A stretch of DNA of 64,000 nucleotides from Bacteroidales bacterium (GTDB lineage Bacteria > Bacteroidota > Bacteroidia > Bacteroidales > Tenuifilaceae), in NCBI GenBank assembly GCA_028708425.1, contig JAQVYY010000007.1, forward strand, positions 33,165-97,164, written 5' to 3'. Below, one piece after another: positions 1 to 10,344 of the stretch (positions within the stretch are counted from its first letter, which is position 1; every line of letters begins with the position of its first letter). The position numbers were made by a program, and so were the translations under genes. The notes beneath the pieces are model-generated. The model made no database searches. It was not told where the DNA came from and was given only the letters and a program-made list of their open reading frames with translations.

Positions 1-3000
1 TTGGATTAATATTTGTTTTACTTAATTCACCCGGAGTTTCCCCGAAAAGTTCCTTGTACGAGCGGTAAAAATAGGTTCGATTGTTAAAGCCAGTCATGTA
101 AATAATATCCGAAATAGAATGCTTCCCTTCAAAAATCATGCGCCTTGCCTGTTTTAGCCTATAGTTTTTAATTAAACTATGTGGTGTAAAGCCGGTTAAA
201 GCCTTTATTTTCCTGTATAGCTGGGCTTTACTCAAGGCTAAATCTGAAGCCATCTGATCGGCATTAATATTCTCGTTAGTATAATTTGTTTCAACAAATG
301 CTATGCATTTTTTAAGCAGTTCCTTATCCCTTGAAGAGTAATCCTGCTTGAGATCGTAGCTTGGCGTTCCAAAATTTGTTTTGAAATATTCGGATGTTTG
401 CTCGCGCGATTTCAGCAGCCTTTCAATCCTCACAAAAAGGTGCTTTGGATGGAACGGTTTTGGGATGTATGAGTCGGCTCCCATCTCAAGCCCCTCAATC
501 CTATTCTCTATTTCGGAGCGTACTGTAAGAAGGATAACCGGGATATGGCTTGTAAGTATATCACTCTTAATTGTTTTACAAAGCGTTAATCCGTCCATTT
601 CGGGCATCATAACATCACTAACAACCACATCAACCCTCTTGTCCCTTATAATCTCAAGCGCCTGCCTTCCGTTCTGCACCAGATAAACATCGTACTGCTC
701 AGAGAGCATCTTATACAGTAGATTAGAGAGTTCAGGATCGTCCTCGGCCACAAGCACTTTATATTTTTTTGGTGTTGTCCATAGGTTTGGTTTTGATGAT
801 GACTTAATATGTTCAGTCAAAACAGAAAATTCTTCAGAGATATTTTCCAACATATTATTTTGTCCGACCAGATTAGGTGATTGGGCTTCGCTCTCAGGGT
901 GTTTTTTCGAGGGTTGATAAGGAATTGCAACCGTAAATATGCTCCCTTTCCCAAGCTGGCTTTTTGCTGTGATTTCTCCACCATGAAGTTCCACAAGACT
1001 TTTTGTGTAGGCAAGTCCAATTCCAATACCCCTAAATGTTTTGGTATTTCTCTTTAAATCAGGTGCTTGTTGGTAGTAGCTGTCGAATATGTTTGTGATA
1101 GCTTCAGGAGCAATGCCAAGACCCGTATCTTCAACCTCAACTACAATTTTTTCATCAATATGATTCATTTTAATGGTTACCCTGCCACCTGCAGGGGTGT
1201 GTTTAATGGAGTTGCTTAGGAGGTTTAGCATAATCTTCTCCATTTTTTGCGAATCAAGGAGGCAGTAAAGTTCTTCAACCTCAGGTTCAAAGCTAATCTC
1301 TAATTCATTTTCGGTGGCAAAATGACTGAAAATGTCCACAATATTGTTCATTATTCCAATTAGTTCAACAGATTTTAAGTTGAGCTTCTCTCGGCCTGTG
1401 TCAACCTTTCTAAACTCAAGGAGTTCTTGAACAAGCCTTTGCATTCGCCTTGAATTTTGGTAAATAGTTTTGGTGAGTGCCGTTGTTTCGGTGGGCTTTT
1501 TATTTGGATTTAGCAAGCTTGCCGCTGAGGCAAAAATCAAAGTAAGCGGAGTTCCAAATTCATGCGCAAGGTTTGTAAAAAACCTTAGCTTATACTGATT
1601 TAACTCCTTTTCTTTCTGTTGTTGAAGCTTTTCCAGCGCAATTTTATGGTTTCTCCTTATTCTATTATACTGATATCGAAATATAGTGTAAGCTAATGCA
1701 ATAATCAGCATAAAATAGAAAATGTAAGCAGGCCAAGTTCTCCAAATTGGTGGATTTACAGTAATTTGAATGGCTCTAGTTTCATTAGACCAAACCCCAT
1801 CCTCATTTGTTGCCCTAATAAGCAGTTGATATTTACCTGGAGGAACATTAGTGAAATTTGCTTCCCTTTGATTTCCAGCAAAAACCCAATCGGAGTTAAA
1901 GTTTTCAAGTTTATACTCAAATAAACTTTTATCTGGGTTTATGTAGTTTAGCGTAGTAAATTCAACGGTAAAGAAATTCTGATTATATTTTAGTGAAATC
2001 TCATCAAGCTCATCAATACTCTTGTTTAAAATAGCGGTTGAGTCGCTAGGTGAAATTTTCTTGTTATACAGCCTAAAACTGGTAAGTAAGAGCTTTGGAA
2101 AGTTCTCCGATACCTGAATGTTTTCTGGATAAAACCAGTCTAGCCCATTTATTCCACCAAAATAAAACTTCCCTGTTTTTTGTCCTACACGGGCAGCCCC
2201 ATCGGTATATTCATTGCTTTGTAATCCATCGGCACTATTAAAATTTAGGAATTTTCCCTCATTCTTAAAAAACTTGCTTAGCCCCTTATTGGTGCTTATC
2301 CATAAATCACCTTCCACATCCTCAAGTATACCATGAATAGTGTTATTAGGTAATCCATCTTTAATTGTGTAGTGCTCAAAACTATAAGGGGTATAGCTGA
2401 TATTTACCCTGTTAAGCCCACCGCTACTGCCCACCCATAAAATATCGCTTTTGTCAATGTGCAAACTAAGAATATCGTTATCGCTAAGGCCAGCCTTTTG
2501 GGACGTATTAAGCGTGTAATTCTCCATTTGCCCAGAGAGCGTGTTTACCCTGTAAAGTCCTGCACCTCGTGTGCCAAGCCAAAGAATATTCGGCTTTTCC
2601 TCAACTATGGCAAACACAATATTACTACGCAAGGGATCGTATAAACTCTCACCCTTTAAATGCATATAGTTGGTAAGAAAAAACTCGCCATTTTTCCTTT
2701 CAATATTCAGCCCTATAATGCCATAGCCGCTTGTACCTAACCAAACCTGATTAAAAACGTCGATGCAAATAGCGTATACTGAGCCAAATTCCAGGTCTTC
2801 ACCTCCCTTTAAATCTGCGGGAAAGTAATGAAATTCGCCCGTTTCCGTATTCAGAATATCTATCCCAATGCCATCATGGCCAATCCACAGGTTGCCAAAA
2901 CGATCCTCTTGCAACGAAATTACTGCGTTGTTTCTAAGACCATTGGATGTGTTGTAATACTTGGTTTCTCCCGTATGATACGGAATAAAATTCAACCCGT

Positions 3001-4165
3001 TTCCTCTGGTTCCAACCCATAAATTTCCTTTTTTGTCTTCATAAATTGACCTTACAATTTGATGGTTAAGTTGACGTTTTTCTGCTTCGCCGGGGCCAAT
3101 CTGGAAAAATGGTTTTGGCTTTAAGTAGCTTCGAAATACGCCCTCGCCATCTGTTCCAATCCATAATAAATCATCGGGCGTTTCAAATATCGACCAAATT
3201 TTAACTTTCTTATCCGCTAGCTCTGGTATTTGATGAAGCACCGATTGCTTTTTAAAGTTCTCATTAGGGTATATCTGAAAGATATTCCCATCATCTGTTC
3301 CAACCCACAAAAAATCTTTCTCCACCGACTGTTCTATTGCGGTTACAATGAACTCATTCCCTTTTGTATTAAGCAATGTTGCTTCCCAAGTAGTGAGGCT
3401 TATAAGAATCAGCCCGCCGTTTCTTTGGCTCAAAGCTAAATAAGCCTTCCCATTACATTCAGTAAACCAGCTATTCTCAATAGTCGACAAGTTTAATTGT
3501 GGGTGCAGGGTGGATAGGTGGGTCTTGGCTTGAATTTGCAGTGAACCTATATCAACCTTAATCAATGAATCTTGTCGTAAAATAAATAGGCTTTGCTGAA
3601 GAGGTAAAAAGCAGTCGATGCTTTTCATCGCTTCTTCTCTTAATCCCGATATTGCTATGGGTAAAAAATTATTCTCTTTGGATGAAAACCTAAAAAGACC
3701 TAACCCGTATGCATTTACCCAAATATTTCCATCATTTCCAACTCTTCCCTTTAAACTTTCCTCCTTAATACGAGACTCCAGTGATTCAGTAAACCACGAG
3801 GTAAAATTGTCAAAATCGTGAGAGTACCTGTTGATCCCCCTTTCGGTAACTATCCAAAGATTCCCATGCTGGTCTTCAAGCATTCTGCGGATAATGTTAT
3901 TGCTAATGGCATTTTTATCAAAAATATCGGGGATGTATGTTTTAATATTCTTTCCATCAAAACGGTTAAGACCATCCCACGTTCCAAACCACATAAACCC
4001 CCGGGAGTCCTGATAAATAGTGTTTACCGCACTATTTGATAGCCCCATTTCATTGGTAATTCTTAGCGATTGCCAAATGAGTTCATCGCCAAAGACCTTT
4101 CCACCGAAAACGAGAATGAAGAAAATTAACAAAAATTTAGCCGTAAAATTTTTGGCTTTGAACAT
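1..4165 (-). CDS. Hybrid two-component system regulator (HTCS; periplasmic Reg_prop propeller, Y_Y_Y, HisKA/HATPase, receiver, AraC HTH), 3' end cut by window edge
   Basis: Minus-strand open frame from ATG at 4165 to the window start; it is absent from the ORF track, probably because it runs off the edge. Reverse translation gives an AraC-type HTH at ~1-350, a receiver at ~400-760, kinase domains at ~900-1650 and repeated propeller-like blocks at ~2100-4100. Confidence 0.88.
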   Translation of the reverse strand, partial: MFKAKNFTAKFLLIFFILVFGGKVFGDELIWQSLRITNEMGLSNSAVNTIYQDSRGFMWFGTWDGLNRFDGKNIKTYIPDIFDKNAISNNIIRRMLEDQHGNLWIVTERGINRYSHDFDNFTSWFTESLESRIKEESLKGRVGNDGNIWVNAYGLGLFRFSSKENNFLPIAISGLREEAMKSIDCFLPLQQSLFILRQDSLIKVDIGSLQIQAKTHLSTLHPQLNLSTIENSWFTECNGKAYLALSQRNGGLILISLTTWEATLLNTKGNEFIVTAIEQSVEKDFLWVGTDDGNIFQIYPNENFKKQSVLHQIPELADKKVKIWSIFETPDDLLWIGTDGEGVFRSYLKPKPFFQIGPGEAEKRQLNHQIVRSIYEDKKGNLWVGTRGNGLNFIPYHTGETKYYNTSNGLRNNAVISLQEDRFGNLWIGHDGIGIDILNTETGEFHYFPADLKGGEDLEFGSVYAICIDVFNQVWLGTSGYGIIGLNIERKNGEFFLTNYMHLKGESLYDPLRSNIVFAIVEEKPNILWLGTRGAGLYRVNTLSGQMENYTLNTSQKAGLSDNDILSLHIDKSDILWVGSSGGLNRVNISYTPYSFEHYTIKDGLPNNTIHGILEDVEGDLWISTNKGLSKFFKNEGKFLNFNSADGLQSNEYTDGAARVGQKTGKFYFGGINGLDWFYPENIQVSENFPKLLLTSFRLYNKKISPSDSTAILNKSIDELDEISLKYNQNFFTVEFTTLNYINPDKSLFEYKLENFNSDWVFAGNQREANFTNVPPGKYQLLIRATNEDGVWSNETRAIQITVNPPIWRTWPAYIFYFMLIIALAYTIFRYQYNRIRRNHKIALEKLQQQKEKELNQYKLRFFTNLAHEFGTPLTLIFASAASLLNPNKKPTETTALTKTIYQNSRRMQRLVQELLEFRKVDTGREKLNLKSVELIGIMNNIVDIFSHFATENELEISFEPEVEELYCLLDSQKMEKIMLNLLSNSIKHTPAGGRVTIKMNHIDEKIVVEVEDTGLGIAPEAITNIFDSYYQQAPDLKRNTKTFRGIGIGLAYTKSLVELHGGEITAKSQLGKGSIFTVAIPYQPSKKHPESEAQSPNLVGQNNMLENISEEFSVLTEHIKSSSKPNLWTTPKKYKVLVAEDDPELSNLLYKMLSEQYDVYLVQNGRQALEIIRDKRVDVVVSDVMMPEMDGLTLCKTIKSDILTSHIPVILLTVRSEIENRIEGLEMGADSYIPKPFHPKHLFVRIERLLKSREQTSEYFKTNFGTPSYDLKQDYSSRDKELLKKCIAFVETNYTNENINADQMASDLALSKAQLYRKIKALTGFTPHSLIKNYRLKQARRMIFEGKHSISDIIYMTGFNNRTYFYRSYKELFGETPGELSKTNINP

Positions 4166-4369
4166 ATTAATTAGAGTTTAATTTCGACAAGCAAAGGAAT
4201 AATAATAAAATAAAACTAGGCCACCTGATTCTTTTTAATCCTCTAAAATTACAATGAGCAAGTTAATTAAAATTCTATGATAATGCTTAGCCAAGTACCT
4301 TTCTTGATTTTTGGTAATAGGGTGTATAGTATTGCGATTAGAGTTGACGGCTCGATACTAATATAGCCT

Positions 4370-4377
4370 TACCTTTG
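4370..4377 (+). promoter_or_regulatory. Bacteroidetes-type -7 element TACCTTTG with TTG at 4344-4346, upstream of the 4540 CDS
   Basis: Matches the TAnnTTTG consensus, with TTG about 26 bp upstream. Confidence 0.5.
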
Positions 4378-4526
4378 TAACACGCATTACTCATCAAATT
4401 TATTAAAGATGAATGTAAATGCGGGTAACCCCCGACCGAGTCGAGCCCAATTTTGGGTAACAAAATTGGCTGTGAGACTTAGTCGCTGTCGGAGACAGCA
4501 ATTATTCGGATGAATAATTGGGGATA
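4378..4526 (+). repeat. Dispersed 148-bp palindromic element, copy 1
   Basis: taacacgcattactcatc...gatgaataattggggata; contains CCAATTTT/AAAATTGG, GCTGTCggaGACAGC and AATTATTCggatGAATAATT hairpins. Confidence 0.9.
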
Positions 4527-4539
4527 AAAAAAACATGCT

Positions 4540-7500
4540 ATGCGAACACCAATAAAAAATTTATCCTCACTTGTGGTAATTATAGTATTGATTTTGGCTG
4601 GCCAAGCAAGTGGACAGCAAGTGAATATCCCGAGAATTAGCGTAATGCCCGATTTTCCGCAGCCTTACGATATGCGTAATTGGAAAAAGGTTGCTCGAGG
4701 CTACGATTCCCTTGTTTTTGATCAGAATCTAACGGGCGAACACCTCCCCTTGGTGTTTTTTAGAGACAATTCTGTCAACTATCCTGAGCTACCAAGCTTT
4801 GGACTGCACACTGCTGTTGGCACAAATTCGCCAACCTCTGGCGAAGCTATCAATGTAATCCCTGCTGTTATTGGTGCAACCCTTGTGGGTAACGATAAGA
4901 GCAATCAGTTTGAAAGTAACTGGACTTCAATGGTAAGGGAGTATTTTAATAGACGACCTCAGGAAAACATTTACCTAAATCATCCCCAAACTAGCTCGGG
5001 TAACGACTGGTGGTACGAAACTATGCCCAACGTTTTTTTTATGCAGCTAAAATACCTTTACCCTGATATTCAAGTTTTTGATGAGCAATTACCGATTATG
5101 GCCAATCAGTGGTTGCTCGCGTTAAGAGAAATGGGGGCTACTGACGCTCCCTGGGCATCACCATATATGAACTACCGTGCATGGAGCATGTCAACTATGA
5201 GCCCTTTAGATGAGGGCGTTAAGCAACCCGAGGCTGCAGGGGCAATAGCATGGATTCTATATAATGCCTATTTGGCAACTGATCTAAAGGAATATTTGAA
5301 GGGTGCGGAGTGGGCAATGGAATTTTTAAACGAGTGGACAGATAATCCATCCTACGAGTTGCAACTGCCTTATGGTGTTTATGTTGCAGCCAGAATGAAT
5401 GCAGAGATTGGTACTCAGTATGATGTTGAAAAAATGGTTAACTGGTGCTTCAATAGGGGTGATCTCCGCGGTTGGGGTGCAATTGTGGGTGAGTGGGGTG
5501 GTTTAGATTGCTCTGGACTTATTGGCGAAGCCAATGACAATGGCAACGACTATGCATTTATGATGAATGGTTTTCAGCAAGCGGGAGCGCTAGTTCCAAT
5601 GCTTCGATATGATGAACGTTTCTCGAAAAGTATTGCGAAGTGGGTTTTAAATTTGGCCAATGCATCTCGCCTTTTCTACCCAGCTTATCTTCCTGGTAAT
5701 ATGCAGGATAATGCAGATTGGTCGGAAACATACGACCCAAATTCATTTATTGCGTACGAAGCTCTTCGCGAGGTAAAGCATAATGTTAGCCCCTACGCAA
5801 CTGGGGACGCCATAGCTGGCGGATGGGCTCAAACCAACCTAATGCTTTATGGCTCATCTCACGTTGGTACCTTGGCCGCCATTATTGATACAACCAACGT
5901 GGAAGGAATTCTTCAGCTTGATTTGCTTAAAACCGATTACTATGGACCGGAAGCTTTCCCCACATACCTCTACTATAATCCATTTGACCAAGCTCATTCT
6001 GTGAATTTATATTTGCCTGAAGGCACGTTTAAATTATACGAAGTCATTTCAAATCAGGTTGTTAGTAATTCTCAAACGGGTGTCTCTACTATTAATTTGG
6101 CTGCTGGCGATGTTGCTATGGTTGTATTAGTGCCTCAGGATGCACAAATCGTTAATCAGGGAAAACAAACTTTTGCCAATGATGTAATTATTGATTTCAA
6201 TAACGGGCTTCCTGCAGATAACCTACCTCCTCGAATTAAAGGCTTGGCGGCCTCCGATTCCATTATTACGACGGGTACATCAACAAATATCTACTGTACA
6301 GCATATGATCCAAACAACGAGGAGCTCACATATCATTGGTATTTAAAAGATTCCGACTTCTTAGCTGGTGATATGATAGAGTATGTTGCTCCGCAAGAGG
6401 TTGGTGTGTACACCATTGCGTGTAAGGTTACCAATGAGAGCGGTTTGTCGGATTCATTATCATTAAAAATAAATGTGGTAGAACGAATACCTTACCCTCC
6501 TGAAATACTTGAGGTTAAAGCATCCCCCCGAAAATGCAAACCTGGTGATGTAATTGAACTTTTTTGCAATGCACAGGATTACTATGACGATCCTTTGCAA
6601 TATGAATGGGCTGCTCCTCTGGGAACAATAGTAGGCGATGGAGAAACTGTAACATATACAACTCCAGCAGAGGAGGGCTATCACTACATTTCATGCCTTG
6701 TGAGCAATCCTGATGAATTATTTGCCAAGGATAGCGTACAAATAATTGTTCGGAATTATCAAGATGAACCGGCTGGAGATCTGGTGGCCTTTTATAAGTT
6801 AAGAGGTAATACCGATGACGAAAGCGGAAATAGTTTACACGGAGCTGCGGGAGGGGGAATAACCTGGACCAACGATATGAATGGTAACACCAACTATGCA
6901 GCCTATTTCAATGGTTCATCGGCAAATATTCTCATGCCATCCTCGGAGTTGCTCAATTTTTCCGATGCCCTCTCTATTTCTATGTTTTTGAATGTTAATG
7001 AGATTTCCTCCACTGAGCAACATCCTATTTCACATGGAAGTTGGGAGAATAGATATAAGGTTTCAGTTACCAACGGCAAGCTCCGTTTTACGGTAAATTC
7101 AAGTGCAAGCATTAAGGATCTCGACTCCGAATCGACAGTACAAGCAGGCGAGTGGTACCATTTGGTTGCCCTATATAACGGTGTAGGTATGGAGATTTGG
7201 CTGAATGGCGAGCTGGATGCATTTGTAAATCATTCGGGTACAATTGGCCAATCGCCTGTAAATATGGTTTTGGGTCAAAATCTACCTGGAAATAATAATT
7301 ATAATTTCAATGGAAGTATGGCCTTGGTAAACATTTTCAACTATGGCCTTACTCCTCGTCAAATTGAGGAGAATTACCTGCTTAACATTCCAAATCTAGA
7401 AGAAATATCAGGCAAAAAGGATTTGGTTGTTTACCCAAATCCTGTAAACAACAATTTCGTTAATCTTTTTTTTGATACAAACGGATTGAATTATGTTAAT

Positions 7501-7677
7501 TATCAGCTATTTGATATCAAGGGAAATTTGGTTCTTAATATGAGTTACAACCTATCTGAAAATGGCAGCATTCCCCTTAAAGTAAATTTACCTTCCAATC
7601 TTTTGTCGGGTATGTATTTTCTGAGGGTTGTAACAAATAATGGGAATTTAGCTGCGCATTTCATTATCGCAAAATAA
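4540..7677 (+). CDS. Secreted multidomain protein: unrecognised (possibly alpha/alpha-barrel) N-terminal domain, Ig/PKD-like region, LamG domain, T9SS C-terminal sorting domain
   Basis: Signal peptide; LamG-like block (LVAFYKLRGNTDDESGNSLHG...); C-term KDLVVYPNPVNN...LSGMYFLRVVTNNG typical of T9SS type A. N-terminal ~540 aa is paralogous to the 10345 CDS. Confidence 0.85.
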   Translation: MRTPIKNLSSLVVIIVLILAGQASGQQVNIPRISVMPDFPQPYDMRNWKKVARGYDSLVFDQNLTGEHLPLVFFRDNSVNYPELPSFGLHTAVGTNSPTSGEAINVIPAVIGATLVGNDKSNQFESNWTSMVREYFNRRPQENIYLNHPQTSSGNDWWYETMPNVFFMQLKYLYPDIQVFDEQLPIMANQWLLALREMGATDAPWASPYMNYRAWSMSTMSPLDEGVKQPEAAGAIAWILYNAYLATDLKEYLKGAEWAMEFLNEWTDNPSYELQLPYGVYVAARMNAEIGTQYDVEKMVNWCFNRGDLRGWGAIVGEWGGLDCSGLIGEANDNGNDYAFMMNGFQQAGALVPMLRYDERFSKSIAKWVLNLANASRLFYPAYLPGNMQDNADWSETYDPNSFIAYEALREVKHNVSPYATGDAIAGGWAQTNLMLYGSSHVGTLAAIIDTTNVEGILQLDLLKTDYYGPEAFPTYLYYNPFDQAHSVNLYLPEGTFKLYEVISNQVVSNSQTGVSTINLAAGDVAMVVLVPQDAQIVNQGKQTFANDVIIDFNNGLPADNLPPRIKGLAASDSIITTGTSTNIYCTAYDPNNEELTYHWYLKDSDFLAGDMIEYVAPQEVGVYTIACKVTNESGLSDSLSLKINVVERIPYPPEILEVKASPRKCKPGDVIELFCNAQDYYDDPLQYEWAAPLGTIVGDGETVTYTTPAEEGYHYISCLVSNPDELFAKDSVQIIVRNYQDEPAGDLVAFYKLRGNTDDESGNSLHGAAGGGITWTNDMNGNTNYAAYFNGSSANILMPSSELLNFSDALSISMFLNVNEISSTEQHPISHGSWENRYKVSVTNGKLRFTVNSSASIKDLDSESTVQAGEWYHLVALYNGVGMEIWLNGELDAFVNHSGTIGQSPVNMVLGQNLPGNNNYNFNGSMALVNIFNYGLTPRQIEENYLLNIPNLEEISGKKDLVVYPNPVNNNFVNLFFDTNGLNYVNYQLFDIKGNLVLNMSYNLSENGSIPLKVNLPSNLLSGMYFLRVVTNNGNLAAHFIIAK

Positions 7678-7837
7678 ACAGTAAAGTTGTCGCAAAAATC
7701 AAATAAATCAATAAATACTGCCATTCTCCACTATTTATAGCTGTTTTGATAATATGATACACTATTTTGAAAACCCAGTGCACACGTTTGAGACCATTTG
7801 AATCTATCTTTATGGTGTAAAAAAACCGACTTAAACT

Positions 7838-8881
7838 ATGAACCTAAGCAAACGATTTAAAGAGAACCCAATTCTCAGACCATCCGATATTAAACCCAGT
7901 ATTGAGGGAATGTATATTGAGTGCTTACTCAATCCTGGCGTTTTTCAGTTCGACGAGAAAATATGGATGCTATGTAGGGTTGCTGAGCGAACCAAGCAAA
8001 TTGACGGTAGTATTAAGGTGCCAATTTTTAACGCCAAAGGCGAAATAGAGATACTTACCTTTGATCACCAAGATCCTAAGCTCGATTACTCCGATCCAAG
8101 GGTAATATCATACGATGGAAAGAGTTACCTAACCACCTTATCGCATTTACGCTTGGTTTGTAGTACCGATGGTAAGGTGTTTACGGAACCCTCTTCATAC
8201 ATGCCAATAACTGGTAAAGGTGCTCTCGAATCATTCGGGATAGAAGACAGTAGGGTTACTCAAATGGACGATGGTTATCACCTTACGTATACCAAGGTAT
8301 CGGATATTGCTGTGGGGGTAGGATATATGTTCACAACGGATTGGAAGAATTTTGAAAGACGAGGAATGATTTTTCCTCCCCATAATAAGGATTGCGCAAT
8401 TTTTGGCTCAAAAATTAACAACAAGTACTTTGCTCTTCACCGGCCTAGTAGCCCAGAGCTGGGCGGTAATTATATTTGGATTGCCGAATCGCCTGATTTA
8501 TTGCATTGGGGTAATCATAAATGCATTGCCATTACGCGCCCTGGCATGTGGGATAGCGCGAGGGTTGGTGCTGGTGCTGCACCAATTGAAACTTCGGAAG
8601 GCTGGCTTGAGATTTACCATGGAGCCGATGAAAATAATCGATACTGCCTTGGTGCTCTTCTCCTCGATAAGGATGACCCCTCTAAGGTTATTTCACGAAG
8701 TATCGAGCCTATAATGGAACCGACAATGGATTATGAGAAAACAGGATTCTTTGGTAACGTAATTTTCACAAATGGCCATATTGTTAAGGGCGATACAATT
8801 ACAATGTATTACGGAGCAAGCGATGAGGTAATTTGTGGGGCAGAGCTATCAATTAAGCAAATCTTAGAATCATTAAAATAG
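7838..8881 (+). CDS. GH130-like glycosidase/phosphorylase
   Basis: N-term RFKENPILRPSDI...NPGVFQFDEKIWMLCRVAER and EIYHGAD motif typical of GH130; no signal peptide. Confidence 0.75.
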   Translation: MNLSKRFKENPILRPSDIKPSIEGMYIECLLNPGVFQFDEKIWMLCRVAERTKQIDGSIKVPIFNAKGEIEILTFDHQDPKLDYSDPRVISYDGKSYLTTLSHLRLVCSTDGKVFTEPSSYMPITGKGALESFGIEDSRVTQMDDGYHLTYTKVSDIAVGVGYMFTTDWKNFERRGMIFPPHNKDCAIFGSKINNKYFALHRPSSPELGGNYIWIAESPDLLHWGNHKCIAITRPGMWDSARVGAGAAPIETSEGWLEIYHGADENNRYCLGALLLDKDDPSKVISRSIEPIMEPTMDYEKTGFFGNVIFTNGHIVKGDTITMYYGASDEVICGAELSIKQILESLK

Positions 8882-8950
8882 GATACAACACTTAATAGGA
8901 ACATTCATCTGTAATAGAAACATTATAAGTACAAAATATTGAGCTGATGA

Positions 8951-9004
8951 AACATCCATGGCAATAGACTTAACACACACGCGAAAGACTAACCCATGGA
9001 TGTT
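8951..9004. promoter_or_regulatory. Perfect 11-bp inverted repeat AACATCCATGG...CCATGGATGTT upstream of the MFS gene
   Basis: Arms at 8951-8961 and 8994-9004, 32-nt spacer, 34 bp before the start codon at 9038. Confidence 0.45.
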
Positions 9005-9037
9005 CCATATGTACCTTTAAAATAATGAAATAGACAT

Positions 9038-10333
9038 ATGAAAAATAAAATCTTTGCCGAATACCGATTTTTCCTTTCTATGCCACGGGATATGCGGCTT
9101 GTGCTTATTACCAATATGATATATGCCTTTGTTTTGCCCGTAATCGATATTTTTGTGGGTGCATACATTATGCGTAGCTCCAATAACCCCTCCATGGTTG
9201 CAGTATATCAGCTTTGCGTGTATACTGGAATACCTTTCACATTCCTTATCAATGGCTTTTTGCTTAACAAGATAAATATCTCGCATTTATATAGCTTTGG
9301 TATGCTGCTAAGCGGCATCTCTATGATTTTTATGATGACGCTTAAAGAGATTAATATGGTTGGTGTTTCCATAGCAGGTTTTATTATGGGTATCTCATTC
9401 GGATTCTTTTGGGCCAATCGCGATTTCTTAACCCTTGATACCACAAACGATAGTAACAGAAACTACTACTACGGGGTAGAGACTTTTTTCTATACAATCA
9501 CCTTTATTGTTGTACCTGCCGCTGTTGGTTGGTTTATAGTTCAAAGTTCAAAGCTTGGCTGGTTCGATGGAGAAATCTCTGGTGCATATCGGGTTGTTAC
9601 TGGCATTGTGCTGTTACTTACCATTATAGCGAGTATTGTAATACATCAGAAAAAATTTAGAAATCCTAAACAGAAAAAGTTCCTGCATATCCATTTCGAT
9701 GTGCTTTGGAAAAAAATGCTTGCTCTTGCATCATTAAAGGGAATGGTTCAAGGCTATTTGGTAACAGCACCTGCAATCCTAATTATGACTCTAGTGGGCG
9801 ATGAGGGTACACTTGGTACCGTTCAGAGCGTGAGCGGAATACTAACTGCTTTTATGCTTTACATAATAGGAAGAACGACTAAACCGAAGCATAGACTATC
9901 TATTTTTGCAACGGGTATGGTAATTTTCCTTATTGGTGCGCTGGCAAACCAGATTCTGTTCTCGGCCATTGGGGTAATTATTTTTGTGCTTTGTAAAGTC
10001 CTATTCATGCCCCTACACGATATTGCCTACTTCCCTATTCAGATGAGGGTTATCGATGTGCTATCGGTAAAGGAGAATCGCAGCGAGTATGCCTACATTT
10101 TTAACCATGAGTTTGGATTGTACCTTGGTCGTTTCTTTGGCCTTGTGCTATTTATTGTACTAGCCCTTTACGTTTCCAAAGATTTTGCCCTCAGGTATTC
10201 CCTTGTTATAGTGGCACTTATTCAGATGCTCTCTATTCCTTTAGCAAAAAATATTATTAATCATGTAAACAAAACTAGCGATGAGCTAAAGGCTAATAAC
10301 CCCGATCTTGTTGCTCCTAAACTTGATTATTAA
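9038..10333 (+). CDS. MFS transporter
   Basis: Polytopic membrane protein (~12 hydrophobic segments) inside the PUL. Confidence 0.75.
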   Translation: MKNKIFAEYRFFLSMPRDMRLVLITNMIYAFVLPVIDIFVGAYIMRSSNNPSMVAVYQLCVYTGIPFTFLINGFLLNKINISHLYSFGMLLSGISMIFMMTLKEINMVGVSIAGFIMGISFGFFWANRDFLTLDTTNDSNRNYYYGVETFFYTITFIVVPAAVGWFIVQSSKLGWFDGEISGAYRVVTGIVLLLTIIASIVIHQKKFRNPKQKKFLHIHFDVLWKKMLALASLKGMVQGYLVTAPAILIMTLVGDEGTLGTVQSVSGILTAFMLYIIGRTTKPKHRLSIFATGMVIFLIGALANQILFSAIGVIIFVLCKVLFMPLHDIAYFPIQMRVIDVLSVKENRSEYAYIFNHEFGLYLGRFFGLVLFIVLALYVSKDFALRYSLVIVALIQMLSIPLAKNIINHVNKTSDELKANNPDLVAPKLDY

Positions 10334-10344
10334 ATTGATAAGCT

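Noticed and set aside
381-4039. Small ORFs on both strands (381, 817, 2459, 2828, 3230, 3618, 3818, 3831)
   Set aside because: They lie inside or antisense to the long HTCS frame on the minus strand, which the track omits because it is cut by the window edge.
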